Shown here: piece after piece, positions 51,849 through 59,189 of the stretch | Numbering within the stretch: the first letter of the stretch is position 1 | How the letters are laid out: every line of letters starts with the position of its first letter | Assembly: GCF_036634175.1 (NCBI RefSeq) | Contig: NZ_JAZIFX010000001.1 | Location: 3,968,001 to 4,032,000, forward strand | Length of the DNA stretch: 64,000 nt | Origin: Streptomyces sp. P9-A2 | GTDB taxonomy: Bacteria; Actinomycetota; Actinomycetes; Streptomycetales; Streptomycetaceae | Direction of reading: 5' to 3' | The notes under the pieces: model-generated | What the model was told of the DNA's origin: nothing | What the model saw: the letters and a program-made list of their open reading frames with translations, nothing else | The model's database searches: none | Position numbers and translations under genes: made by a program

Positions 51849-53017
51849 CGCTGCGTCCCTCCCGGTTCGGAGCCGGCCCCGGGCCCGGCCTCGCTCTCCG
51901 CTTCGGCCGCCAGCTCGGCCCGCAGCTGCTCCCGTTGCTCCAGCAGCTGGGAGGTGGGCTCGGCATAGACGTGGGCGAACAGGTCCATGGGGTCGAGCAC
52001 CGGGTCCCGGTTCATGCGCGCCCGCAGGTCGGCGGCCATGGTCTCGGCGTCCTGGCGGACGGCGGCGATACGGTCGTCGTCGAGCAGACCGCGCCGGGTC
52101 AGTTCCCGTTCGAGGAGCGCGACGGGGTCGTGCCCCTTCCAGGTCTCCACCTCGGCGTCGCCCCGGTAGCGGGTCGCGTCGTCGGCGTTGGTGTGGGCCT
52201 CCACGCGGTAGGTGATCGCCTCGACCAGGGTCGGGCCGCCGCCCTCACGCGCGTGGCGTACGGCGTCGGCCAGCACCTCGTGCACGGCGGCCGCGTCGTT
52301 GCCGTCGACCAGGCGGCCGGGCATCCCGTAGCCGACGGCCTTGTGGGCCAGCGACGGGGCCGCGGTCTGCTTGGCAAGCGGAACGGAGATCGCGAAGCCG
52401 TTGTTCTGGACGAGGAAGACGACCGGCGCCCGCCACACGGCGGCGAAGTTCAGCGCCTCGTGGAAGTCGCCCTCGCTGGTCCCGCCGTCACCGACCATGG
52501 CCAGCGCGACCACGTCGTCCCCCTTGAGGCGGGCGGCGTGCGCGAGTCCGACGGCATGCGGCAGCTGGGTGGCGAGCGGCGTGCTCAGCGGTGCGACCCG
52601 GTGCTCGTAGGGGTCGTAACCGGTGTGCCGGTCGCCACGCAGGAGGGTGAGGGTCTCGACGGGGTCCACGCCGCGCGCGACGACGGCGAGCGTGTCGCGA
52701 TAGCTCGGGAAGAGCCAGTCCTGCTCCTCGAGGACCAGCGCGGCGGCGACCTCGCAGGCCTCCTGTCCGGTACTGGAGGGGTAGACCGCGAGACGGCCCT
52801 GCTTGGTGAGCGCGGTGGCCTGTGCGTTGTAGCGGCGGCCCTTCACCAGCTCCGCGTACAGCCGGCGCAGCAGCTCCGGATCGGCCGCGTCGGCGCGCCC
52901 GGTGCCGAGCACCCGGTACGGCTCCGCGTCGGGCAGCAGCGGCGCGGGGTCGGTACGGGGCTGCCAGGCGGGCGGCGGGGTGGGCCGGTAAGCGCCCCGC
53001 TGCTCCATGACCGTCAT
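51845..53017 (-). CDS. bkdA: Branched-chain 2-oxoacid dehydrogenase E1-alpha, operon 2
   Basis: 390 aa. Thiamine-diphosphate motif GDGGTSEGD ... QNNGFAIS at about 205-240. The start at 53017 (MTVMEQRG) is chosen because GAGGAGG lies 6 nt upstream; no Lys-rich tail is present, unlike operon 1. The C-terminus is acidic and low complexity. First gene of operon 2, divergent from bkdR. The 397-bp gap holds a REP element, a PaaR-like operator and a DnaA-box palindrome. Confidence 0.94.
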   Translation of the reverse strand: MTVMEQRGAYRPTPPPAWQPRTDPAPLLPDAEPYRVLGTGRADAADPELLRRLYAELVKGRRYNAQATALTKQGRLAVYPSSTGQEACEVAAALVLEEQDWLFPSYRDTLAVVARGVDPVETLTLLRGDRHTGYDPYEHRVAPLSTPLATQLPHAVGLAHAARLKGDDVVALAMVGDGGTSEGDFHEALNFAAVWRAPVVFLVQNNGFAISVPLAKQTAAPSLAHKAVGYGMPGRLVDGNDAAAVHEVLADAVRHAREGGGPTLVEAITYRVEAHTNADDATRYRGDAEVETWKGHDPVALLERELTRRGLLDDDRIAAVRQDAETMAADLRARMNRDPVLDPMDLFAHVYAEPTSQLLEQREQLRAELAAEAESEAGPGAGSEPGGTQR

Positions 53018-53105
53018 GACGGCACCTCCTCGTGGGAGCGGCTGGGTCCTGTCGTCGGACTCCCATCGTCCGCCCGAAGGGCGGGCCACGCGGCGCCATG
53101 GGGAT

Positions 53106-53169
53106 CTCCCCCCTGCTCTGGGGGCACCTCCCGGCGGTAGCCGGGGGAGAAGCCGAGAGCTTGGGGGAG
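53106..53169. repeat. REP-like hairpin element (copy B)
   Basis: CTCCCCCCTGCTCTGGGGGC followed by CTCCCGGCGGTAGCCGGGGGAG and GAGAGCTTGGGGGAG: two stacked hairpins, the second pairing CTCCCGGC with GCCGGGGG. Related to the elements at 35133, 54081 and 54189. Confidence 0.75.
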
Positions 53170-53320
53170 CGTGCTCTCGGCGTGCCGGGCCCTGAGCCTC
53201 GTACTTGGATGTACTCGGGTCAGGGTCCGGTACGGCGAGAGTGCGTGCACGGCGTCACGTGACAGAGGGGAGTCCGCCGACGGGTCCCAGGAGACGCGGC
53301 GTCTGTGACGCGCCTCACCA

Positions 53321-53334
53321 ACCGATTGTTCGGT
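53321..53334. promoter_or_regulatory. PaaR-like operator 1 (bkdA/bkdR gap)
   Basis: ACCGATTGTTCGGT matches ACCGNNCGNNCGGT except for T in place of the central C. It stands 81 bp before bkdR and 304 bp before bkdA. Two further copies lie in paa promoters (56425-56438, 61770-61783). Confidence 0.7.
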
Positions 53335-53363
53335 CGTCGGCACATTTTGGCTACGGGTGGCAC

Positions 53364-53395
53364 CAGGCTGTGGACAAACGGTTGTCCACAGCCTG
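53364..53395. other. Inverted pair of perfect DnaA boxes in a 32-bp palindrome
   Basis: Fourteen-base arms (53364-53377 / 53382-53395, arm CAGGCTGTGGACAA) around ACGG. Each arm contains one TTGTCCACA (53369-53377 reversed, 53382-53390), the top-affinity DnaA box in Streptomyces. It may be a DnaA-titration or regulatory site outside oriC, or act as operator for bkdR. Confidence 0.8.
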
Positions 53396-53397
53396 TG

Positions 53398-53416
53398 ATG
53401 GACGCATTACGTCCAT
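53398..53416. promoter_or_regulatory. Palindrome at the bkdR start codon
   Basis: ATGGACG (53398-53404), CATTA, CGTCCAT (53410-53416): perfect 7-bp arms. The right arm ends in the AT of the bkdR ATG, so a bound Lrp-type protein would block its own translation start or promoter. Confidence 0.55.
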
Positions 53417-53936
53417 GGCGGAGAGGCGGGACCGGGTGTCGTCTGAACAAATGGCCGAAAGCTTGGAGGGGAGCCGTCCGCTGCCGCCCGCGCGCCCCCT
53501 GGACGCCATAGACCAGGACATCCTGCGCATGCTCCAGGCGGACGGCCGCGCGTCCGTCCGGTCGGTCGCCGACCGGGTCCACGTCTCGCGCGCGAACGCC
53601 TACGCCCGGATCAACCGGCTCGTGGAGGACGGCGTCATCCGCGGCTTCGGCGCCCGCGTCGATCACGAACGGGCCGGTCACAGCACCTCTGCGTACATCA
53701 CGCTGAAGATCGTCCAGAACACCTGGCGCACGGTCCGCGAGCAGCTCCGGCAGCTCCCCGGCGCCTCCCACATCGCCCTGGTGGGCGGCGACTTCGACGT
53801 GCTGCTCCTGGTGCACACCCCGGACAACCGGGCGTTGCGCGAGCTGGTGCTGACCCGGCTCCAGGCGATCCCCGAGGTGCTCAGCACGCGCACCCTGCTG
53901 GTGTTCGAGGAGGAGGACCTGGAACCACAGAGGTGA
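53415..53936 (+). CDS. bkdR: Lrp/AsnC-family regulator of the bkd operon
   Basis: 173 aa from ATG 53415 (an ATG at 53451 is possible; neither has a clear Shine-Dalgarno). HTH LDAIDQDILRMLQADGRASVRSVADRVHVSRANAYARINRLV at residues ~30-75, then the RAM effector fold (STSAYITLKIV ... GDFDVLLLVHTPDNRALREL). The position, divergent from bkdABC, matches bkdR of S. coelicolor, an Lrp-type regulator of branched-chain amino acid catabolism, so the symbol is given by context. It lies 330 bp before the convergent TetR gene, a stretch rich in repeats and without genes. Confidence 0.88.
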   Translation: MAERRDRVSSEQMAESLEGSRPLPPARPLDAIDQDILRMLQADGRASVRSVADRVHVSRANAYARINRLVEDGVIRGFGARVDHERAGHSTSAYITLKIVQNTWRTVREQLRQLPGASHIALVGGDFDVLLLVHTPDNRALRELVLTRLQAIPEVLSTRTLLVFEEEDLEPQR

Positions 53937-54029
53937 ACCGCCGGACGAGCCCGGGGCTGCTCCCGGACAGCCCCCCGCGCGGAACCGTTCCCCGGTGAGG
54001 ACCACCCCGGGCCGTTCCTGGAGCCAGGG

Positions 54030-54264
54030 CGTGTTTCGAAAGGAGCGCCGGCCGCCCGGAGGGCGGGCGCCGCGGTGTCATGGGGGTCCCCCTGCTCGAG
54101 CGGAGCCGAGAGCTTGGGGGAGCGTGCGATCGCACGGCGGAGGGTCGCCCGCGTACCGGGCGTACGTGGGCGCTCCCGACAACGCGGCTGGGGGTCCCCC
54201 TGCTCGAAGAGCTTGGGGGAGTGCGCGCCGGACGCCGCGGGGCAGGCGGGACTTTCGACACACG
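54030..54264. mobile_element. MITE-like element with 13-bp inverted ends and two REP hairpins
   Basis: Ends CGTGTTTCGAAAG (54030-54042) and CTTTCGACACACG (54252-54264) are inverted repeats with one mismatch. Inside are two copies of the REP hairpin (54081-54122 and 54189-54221, TGGGGGTCCCCCTGCTCGA... to GCTTGGGGGAG). No transposase frame is present. It abuts the TAG of the TetR gene and may supply its terminator. Confidence 0.6.
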
Positions 54265-54266
54265 TC

Positions 54267-54857
54267 CTAGGACGCCTTGCGCAGCCCGCCGAAGGCCAGC
54301 TGGACCACCGCGTCCGTCACCTCGCGCTCGCTCATGCCGTGCCCGTCCGGCCGGTACCACTCGACGATCGAGTTGATCATCCCGAAGACCAGCCGGGTCG
54401 CCAGGCGTACCTCTATGTCGCCGCGCACGTCCCCGTCCGCCGCCGCGGCCCTCAGCAGTGCCGCCACCCGGTGGTCGAATTCGCGCCGCCGTTCCAGGGC
54501 CCACCGCTCGGTTCCCGTGTTGCCGCGCACGCGCAGCAGCAGCGTCACGTACGGCAGCTCCGCGATCAGGACCTCGACCATGCGCCGCACGACGTACTCC
54601 AGGCGCTCGGCGGCACGCCCCGCGCACGCGTGCTCCTCGTCGAGGATGCCGAAGAGCCCGTCCAGCGCCCGGCTCACCGCGCGCCGCAACAGCTCCTCCT
54701 TACCCGTCACATGGTGGTATATCGACGACTTGGAGATGCCGGCGGCCTTGGAGAGATGCTCCATGGAGGTGCCGTCGTAGCCGCGCTCGTTGAACACCCG
54801 GACGGCGACGGAGAGCAGGGACTCCGGGGTGTACGTGTCACGCCTGGCGGTGGTCAT
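54267..54857 (-). CDS. TetR-family regulator, PaaR candidate
   Basis: 196 aa. N-terminal TetR HTH: PESLLSVAVRVFNERGYDGTSMEHLSKAAGISKSSIYHHVTGKEELLRRAV (residues ~9-60), and a helical ligand domain after it. The ATG at 54857 has GGGAGG 9 nt upstream and overlaps the stop of the 3-hydroxyacyl-CoA dehydrogenase gene (ATGA). It therefore rides in the same operon. Sites of the PaaR form lie in front of this operon, of paaN and of paaA, so it probably represses phenylacetate genes and responds to phenylacetyl-CoA. The gene name is not assigned because this is inferred. Confidence 0.87.
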   Translation of the reverse strand: MTTARRDTYTPESLLSVAVRVFNERGYDGTSMEHLSKAAGISKSSIYHHVTGKEELLRRAVSRALDGLFGILDEEHACAGRAAERLEYVVRRMVEVLIAELPYVTLLLRVRGNTGTERWALERRREFDHRVAALLRAAAADGDVRGDIEVRLATRLVFGMINSIVEWYRPDGHGMSEREVTDAVVQLAFGGLRKAS

Positions 54858-56368
54858 GGGGTGTCCTCCCGCTTCTCGGTGGCGCACGCGTGCCGGTAGA
54901 GCGCGAGGGACGGCGCGTAGCGGCCGGACTGATCACGCTCGTGCAGGTCCTCCAGGAGGGCACCGGCCCAGCCACGGCCGAGGCGACGGCTCCACTCGAA
55001 GGGGCCGAGGGGGTAGTTGACTCCCAGCCGCATCGCGGTGTCGATGTCCTGCTCGGTGGCCACCCCCTTGGCGACGGCGTCGTGCGCCAGGTCGATGATC
55101 CGCGCCACCGTGCGCGCGACGATCATGCCGGGGACGTCCCCGATGACGCTGACCTTCTTTCCGAGCGCCTGGAACAGCCCGGTGGCCTCGGCGACGGTCC
55201 GCGCGGAGGTGTCCTGGGAGTGGGACAGGGCGATGCGCGTGGCTTCGCGGTAGTCCGGCGAGAGGTCGAAGTAGACGACGTCGCGGTACTCCACGGAGGT
55301 CTGGCCGTCGGCGAGCACCAGCTGGCCGCCACCGGGCAGCACCAGGCGGGTGCCGTTGTCCTCGTCCTCCGCGCGGACCTGGATTCCGGCCTCGCGGATC
55401 AGGGCGAACAGGTCCGAGGCGGGCCCCAGATCACCCTCGGCGACCACGTACGCGGGCGGGCCCGCCCGCTCCGCGGTGTGCGGCTCGGGACGCTCGGCAC
55501 CGTCCCGGTAGTCGTACCAGCCCTGGCCGCTCTTGCGGCCGAGGCGGCCGGACTCGACCAGCCGGCGCTGGACCAGGGACGGCGTGAAGCGCACGTCCTG
55601 GAAGAAGGACTGCCACACCGAGTGGGTGACGGACTCGTTGACGTCCTGCCCGATGAGGTCGGTCAGTTCGAAGGCACCCATGCGGAAGCCGCCGCACTCG
55701 CGCAGCACCGCGTCGACGGTGGCCGGATCGGCACCCTGGGACTCGTACACCGCGAAGGCTTCGGCGTAGAAGGGCCGGGCGATGCGGTTGACGATGAAGC
55801 CGGGGGTGTCGGCGCAGGCGACCGGTGTCTTGCCCCAGGCGCGGGCCGTCTCGTACGCGCGCGTGGCGCAGGTGACGTCGGTGGCGAAGCCGGAGACGAC
55901 CTCGACGAGTGGCAGCAGCGGCGCCGGGTTGAAGAAGTGCAGGCCCACGAAGCGGCCGGGGACGCGCAGGGCGCCGCCGACGGCGGTGACCGACAGGGAG
56001 GACGTGTTGGTGGCGAGCAGGCAGTCGTCGGAGACGACGTCCTCCAGCGCGCGGAACAGCTCCTGCTTGACGTCCAGGCGCTCCAGGACTGCCTCGACGA
56101 CCAGGGCGCAGTCGGCGAGGGCGGTGAGGTCGTCGGCGGGCAGCAGGCGGGCGCGGGCCGCGTCCCGGTCGGCGGCGGTGAGCCGTTCCTTCGCCACGAG
56201 CCGGTCGAGCCGGGCCACGATCCCCTCGGCCGCTTCCCGGGCCCGGCCGGGGACGGCGTCGTACAGCCGCACGGGATGACCCGCGACCAGGGCGACCTGG
56301 GCGATGCCCTGGCCCATGGTGCCGGTACCGACGACGGCCACAGGGCTGCTGAGGTCGAGTGCTGTCAT
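54854..56368 (-). CDS. paaH: 3-hydroxyacyl-CoA dehydrogenase (PaaH-type)
   Basis: 504 aa, single-function. The NAD fold GTGTMGQGIAQVALVAG at residues ~14-30, NTSSLSVT, LHFFNPAPLLPLVEVV and TPGFIVNRIARPFYAEAF show a complete 3-HCDH domain. A second C-terminal 3-HCDH repeat follows (VPGMIVARTVARIIDLAHDAV, GVNYPLGPFEW), so the protein has the double layout of PaaH/PaaC-type dehydrogenases, larger than the short 280-aa form. Oxidises 3-hydroxyadipyl-CoA in phenylacetate degradation (the assignment to PaaH rests on neighbours). First gene of a two-gene operon with the TetR regulator; operator-like palindrome 57 bp upstream. Confidence 0.85.
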   Translation of the reverse strand: MTALDLSSPVAVVGTGTMGQGIAQVALVAGHPVRLYDAVPGRAREAAEGIVARLDRLVAKERLTAADRDAARARLLPADDLTALADCALVVEAVLERLDVKQELFRALEDVVSDDCLLATNTSSLSVTAVGGALRVPGRFVGLHFFNPAPLLPLVEVVSGFATDVTCATRAYETARAWGKTPVACADTPGFIVNRIARPFYAEAFAVYESQGADPATVDAVLRECGGFRMGAFELTDLIGQDVNESVTHSVWQSFFQDVRFTPSLVQRRLVESGRLGRKSGQGWYDYRDGAERPEPHTAERAGPPAYVVAEGDLGPASDLFALIREAGIQVRAEDEDNGTRLVLPGGGQLVLADGQTSVEYRDVVYFDLSPDYREATRIALSHSQDTSARTVAEATGLFQALGKKVSVIGDVPGMIVARTVARIIDLAHDAVAKGVATEQDIDTAMRLGVNYPLGPFEWSRRLGRGWAGALLEDLHERDQSGRYAPSLALYRHACATEKREDTP

Positions 56369-56424
56369 GTGCGCGATCCTCCCGCACGGGCTTGTCCACG
56401 GATGCGGCGGACCCCCTTGTCCCG

Positions 56425-56438
56425 ACCGATCGTTCGGT
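56425..56438. promoter_or_regulatory. PaaR-like operator 2 (paaH/paaN gap)
   Basis: ACCGATCGTTCGGT, perfect for the ACCGNNCGNNCGGT consensus reported for PaaR of Corynebacterium. It sits between the divergent paaH and paaN genes, 57 bp from paaH. Confidence 0.75.
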
Positions 56439-56610
56439 TACTCTAACTCCGACCGCCCGACTTCCGACATCCCTTGCCTCCGACGCCCTGTCTTTCGCCC
56501 TTCCCTCCGGCATCGCCGCCGTCCGGCACCGTCGGCTTCCGATGCCCCTGCCCCCGCCTCCTGCCCAGGGCTTTGCCCGGTCCCCGAACTCGACGAGGAG
56601 TTGGTCCCCG

Positions 56611-58302
56611 ATGGCCGCCGAACTCACCGCGCAGCAGCTGACCGCCCAGCACCGGCCCACCCTGGACCGGGCGCTGGAAGCGATCCGCACGCGCGCGTAC
56701 TGGTCCCCCCACCCCGAGCACCCCAAGGCCTACGGGGAGAACGGCAGCCTGGACCTCGCGGCGGGCAAGGCCGCCTTCGACGCGCTGCTCAACACCCGCC
56801 TCGACCTCGGCCAGCCCGGCACCGACGACTGGGTGGGCGGCGAGACCTCGCCGTACGGCTTCGAGCTGGGCGTCAGCTACCCGCACGCGGACCTCGACGT
56901 GCTGCTGCCCGCCATGCGGGCCGGGATGCGGGCCTGGCGGGACGCGGGCGCCGAGACCCGCGCGGTGGTCTGCCTGGAGATCCTCAAGCGGATCGGCGAC
57001 CGGACGCCCGAGTTCGCCCACGCGGTCATGCACACCTCCGGCCAGGCGTTCATGATGGCGTTCCAGGCCGGCGGCCCGCACGCGCAGGACCGCGGCCTGG
57101 AAGCGGTGGCGTACGCGTACGCCGAGCAGACACGCACCCCCGGCACCGCGGAGTGGACCAAGCCGCAGGGCAAGCGCGACCCACTGGTGCTGACCAAGCG
57201 GTTCACCCCGGTCCCGCGCGGCATCGGCCTGGTCGTCGGCTGCAACACCTTCCCCACGTGGAACGGCTATCCGGGCCTGTTCGCCTCCCTTGCCACCGGC
57301 AACGCGGTGCTGGTCAAACCGCACCCCCGCGCGGTGCTGCCGCTCGCGCTCACCGTCCAGGTCGCGCGCCAGGTACTCACCGAGGCCGGCTTCGACCCGA
57401 ACCTGGTGGCGCTGGCCGCCGAGCGGCCCGATGAGGGCATCGCCAAGGACCTGGCCACCCGCCCGGAGATCCGGATCGTCGACTACACCGGCTCCACGGA
57501 GTTCGGCGACTGGCTGGAGGCCAACGCCCGCCAGGCACAGGTGTACACGGAGAAGGCCGGCGTCAACACGGTGATCGTGGAATCCGCCGGCGACTACCAG
57601 GGCATGCTCGCCAACCTGGCGTTCTCCCTGTCGCTCTACAGCGGCCAGATGTGCACCACCCCGCAGAACCTGCTGATCCCGCGCGACGGCATCACCACCG
57701 ACCAGGGCCTCAAGTCCTTCGACGAGGTCGTCGCCGACCTGGCGCAGGCGGTCGACGGCCTGCTCGGCGACGACACGCGCGCGGTCGGCCTGCTCGGCGC
57801 ACTCGTCAACCCCGGTGTCAAGGATCGTCTGGAGGCCGCCGCCGGCCTCGGCGAGGTCGCCCTCGCCTCCCGCCGCATCGCCCACCCGGAATTCCCGGAC
57901 GCGGTGGTCCGTACACCGGTGATCGTGAAACTGGACGGCGCGAAGCCGGACGCCGAGGCCGCCTACATGAGCGAGTGCTTCGGCCCGGTCTCCTTCGCCG
58001 TCGCCGTCGACTCGGCGTCCGACGCGGCGGAGCTGCTGCGGCGCACCGTCCGCGAGAAGGGCGCCATGACCGTCGGCGCGTACACGACCTCCCCGGAGTT
58101 CGAGGAGGAGGTGCGGGAGGTCTGTCTGGAGGAGGCCGCCCAGCTCTCCCTCAACCTCACCGGCGGGGTGTACGTCAACCAGACGGCCGCCTTCTCCGAC
58201 TTCCACGGCTCCGGCGGCAACCCGGCGGCCAACGCGGCCCTCACCGACGCCGCGTTCGTGGCCAACCGCTTCCGGGTGGTCGAGGTGCGCCAGGAGGCAT
58301 AG
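56611..58302 (+). CDS. paaN: Phenylacetic acid degradation protein PaaN (aldehyde dehydrogenase)
   Basis: 563 aa. ALDH superfamily: VVGCNTFPTWNGYPGLFASLATGN cofactor region, the catalytic Cys348 in SLYSGQMCTTPQNLLIP, and VYVNQTAAFSDFHGSGGNP near the end. The N-terminal ~100 residues (ALEAIRTRAYWSPHPEHPKAYGE) are special to PaaN. There is no hydratase half as in the fused PaaZ of E. coli, so this is the single-domain PaaN that handles the ring-cleavage aldehyde. The start at 56611 is chosen for GAGGAG 10 nt upstream. It stands alone, divergent from paaH. Confidence 0.9.
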   Translation: MAAELTAQQLTAQHRPTLDRALEAIRTRAYWSPHPEHPKAYGENGSLDLAAGKAAFDALLNTRLDLGQPGTDDWVGGETSPYGFELGVSYPHADLDVLLPAMRAGMRAWRDAGAETRAVVCLEILKRIGDRTPEFAHAVMHTSGQAFMMAFQAGGPHAQDRGLEAVAYAYAEQTRTPGTAEWTKPQGKRDPLVLTKRFTPVPRGIGLVVGCNTFPTWNGYPGLFASLATGNAVLVKPHPRAVLPLALTVQVARQVLTEAGFDPNLVALAAERPDEGIAKDLATRPEIRIVDYTGSTEFGDWLEANARQAQVYTEKAGVNTVIVESAGDYQGMLANLAFSLSLYSGQMCTTPQNLLIPRDGITTDQGLKSFDEVVADLAQAVDGLLGDDTRAVGLLGALVNPGVKDRLEAAAGLGEVALASRRIAHPEFPDAVVRTPVIVKLDGAKPDAEAAYMSECFGPVSFAVAVDSASDAAELLRRTVREKGAMTVGAYTTSPEFEEEVREVCLEEAAQLSLNLTGGVYVNQTAAFSDFHGSGGNPAANAALTDAAFVANRFRVVEVRQEA

Positions 58303-58324
58303 ACGCGGCCGGCGCGGGAGCCGC

Positions 58325-59179
58325 TCAGACGGGTGCGCCCCCGGCGGCGCTCCAGTGGTACAGCGTCATGGCCACACTGGTCGCGAGGTTGTAGCTGGAG
58401 ACCTGGGGGCGCATCGGCAGCGCCACCAGATGGTCGGCACGCGCGCGCAGCTCGGGCGAGAGCCCGCTGCGCTCCGAGCCGAAGGCCAGCAGCGCGTCGT
58501 CCGGCAGTCTCAGTGCGCGAATGTCCTCGCCCTCCGGATCTAGTGCGAACACCGGGCCGGCGGGCAGTTCGTCGACGGACAGCCGTTCCACGGCGGTCGC
58601 GAAGTGCAGCCCGGCCCCGCCGCGCACGACCGTGGGATGCCAGGGGTCGAGGGTGCCGGTGGTGACGACCCCGGTCGCCCCGAAACCGGCGGCCAGCCGG
58701 ATCACGGCGCCCGCGTTGCCCAGGTTGCGCGGCTGGTCCAGGACCACCACGGGCGCGGTGCGCGGGGTACGCGCCAGCCCGGCCAGGTTGCCCGCGCGGG
58801 AGGGCCGTACGGCGAGGGCGGCGACGGCGGTGGGGTGCGGGCGCGGGACGAGCGAGGCGTACGTCTCGTACGGCACCTCCGCCAGCAGCGCCGCCAGCGC
58901 CTCCCGGACGTCCGGGGCCAGCTCGTCGGCGAGGGCGAGCGCGGCGGCCCGGTCCGCGGTCACCGCCACCTCGACCTCGGCCCCGAAGCGCACGGCGTGC
59001 TTGAGGGCGTGGAAGCCGTCGAGCAGAACCGCACCGTCGCTGTGCCGGTGCCAGCGGGTCACGGGGGCGATCCCCTGGGCGGGGGACGTGGGGGGCACGG
59101 AGTCACTGTGGGGGACGGCGTCGGGGGTGGTGTCAGGAGGGGTGGTGTCAGGGGTGGTGTCGCTGTCGGGGGCGGCCAT
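58325..59179 (-). CDS. TrmH/SpoU-family RNA 2'-O-methyltransferase
   Basis: 284 aa. SPOUT knot enzyme: motif 1 VVLDQPRNLGNAGAVIRLAAGFG, motif 2 LLAFGSERSGLS, motif 3 VALPMRPQVSSYNLATSVAMTLYHW. The first ~35 residues are Asp/Thr/Pro repeats (TTPDTTPPDTTPD), a disordered leader. An N-terminal substrate-binding domain (residues ~60-140) lies between. Methylates a ribose in tRNA or rRNA; the exact target is unknown. Only 23 bp from the end of paaN, convergent. Confidence 0.9.
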   Translation of the reverse strand: MAAPDSDTTPDTTPPDTTPDAVPHSDSVPPTSPAQGIAPVTRWHRHSDGAVLLDGFHALKHAVRFGAEVEVAVTADRAAALALADELAPDVREALAALLAEVPYETYASLVPRPHPTAVAALAVRPSRAGNLAGLARTPRTAPVVVLDQPRNLGNAGAVIRLAAGFGATGVVTTGTLDPWHPTVVRGGAGLHFATAVERLSVDELPAGPVFALDPEGEDIRALRLPDDALLAFGSERSGLSPELRARADHLVALPMRPQVSSYNLATSVAMTLYHWSAAGGAPV

Positions 59180-59189
59180 GAGGTGCAGC

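Noticed and set aside
56391..56399. Further DnaA box TTGTCCACG before paaH
   Set aside because: One mismatch at a key base (A to G at the end); at this GC content it is expected by chance.
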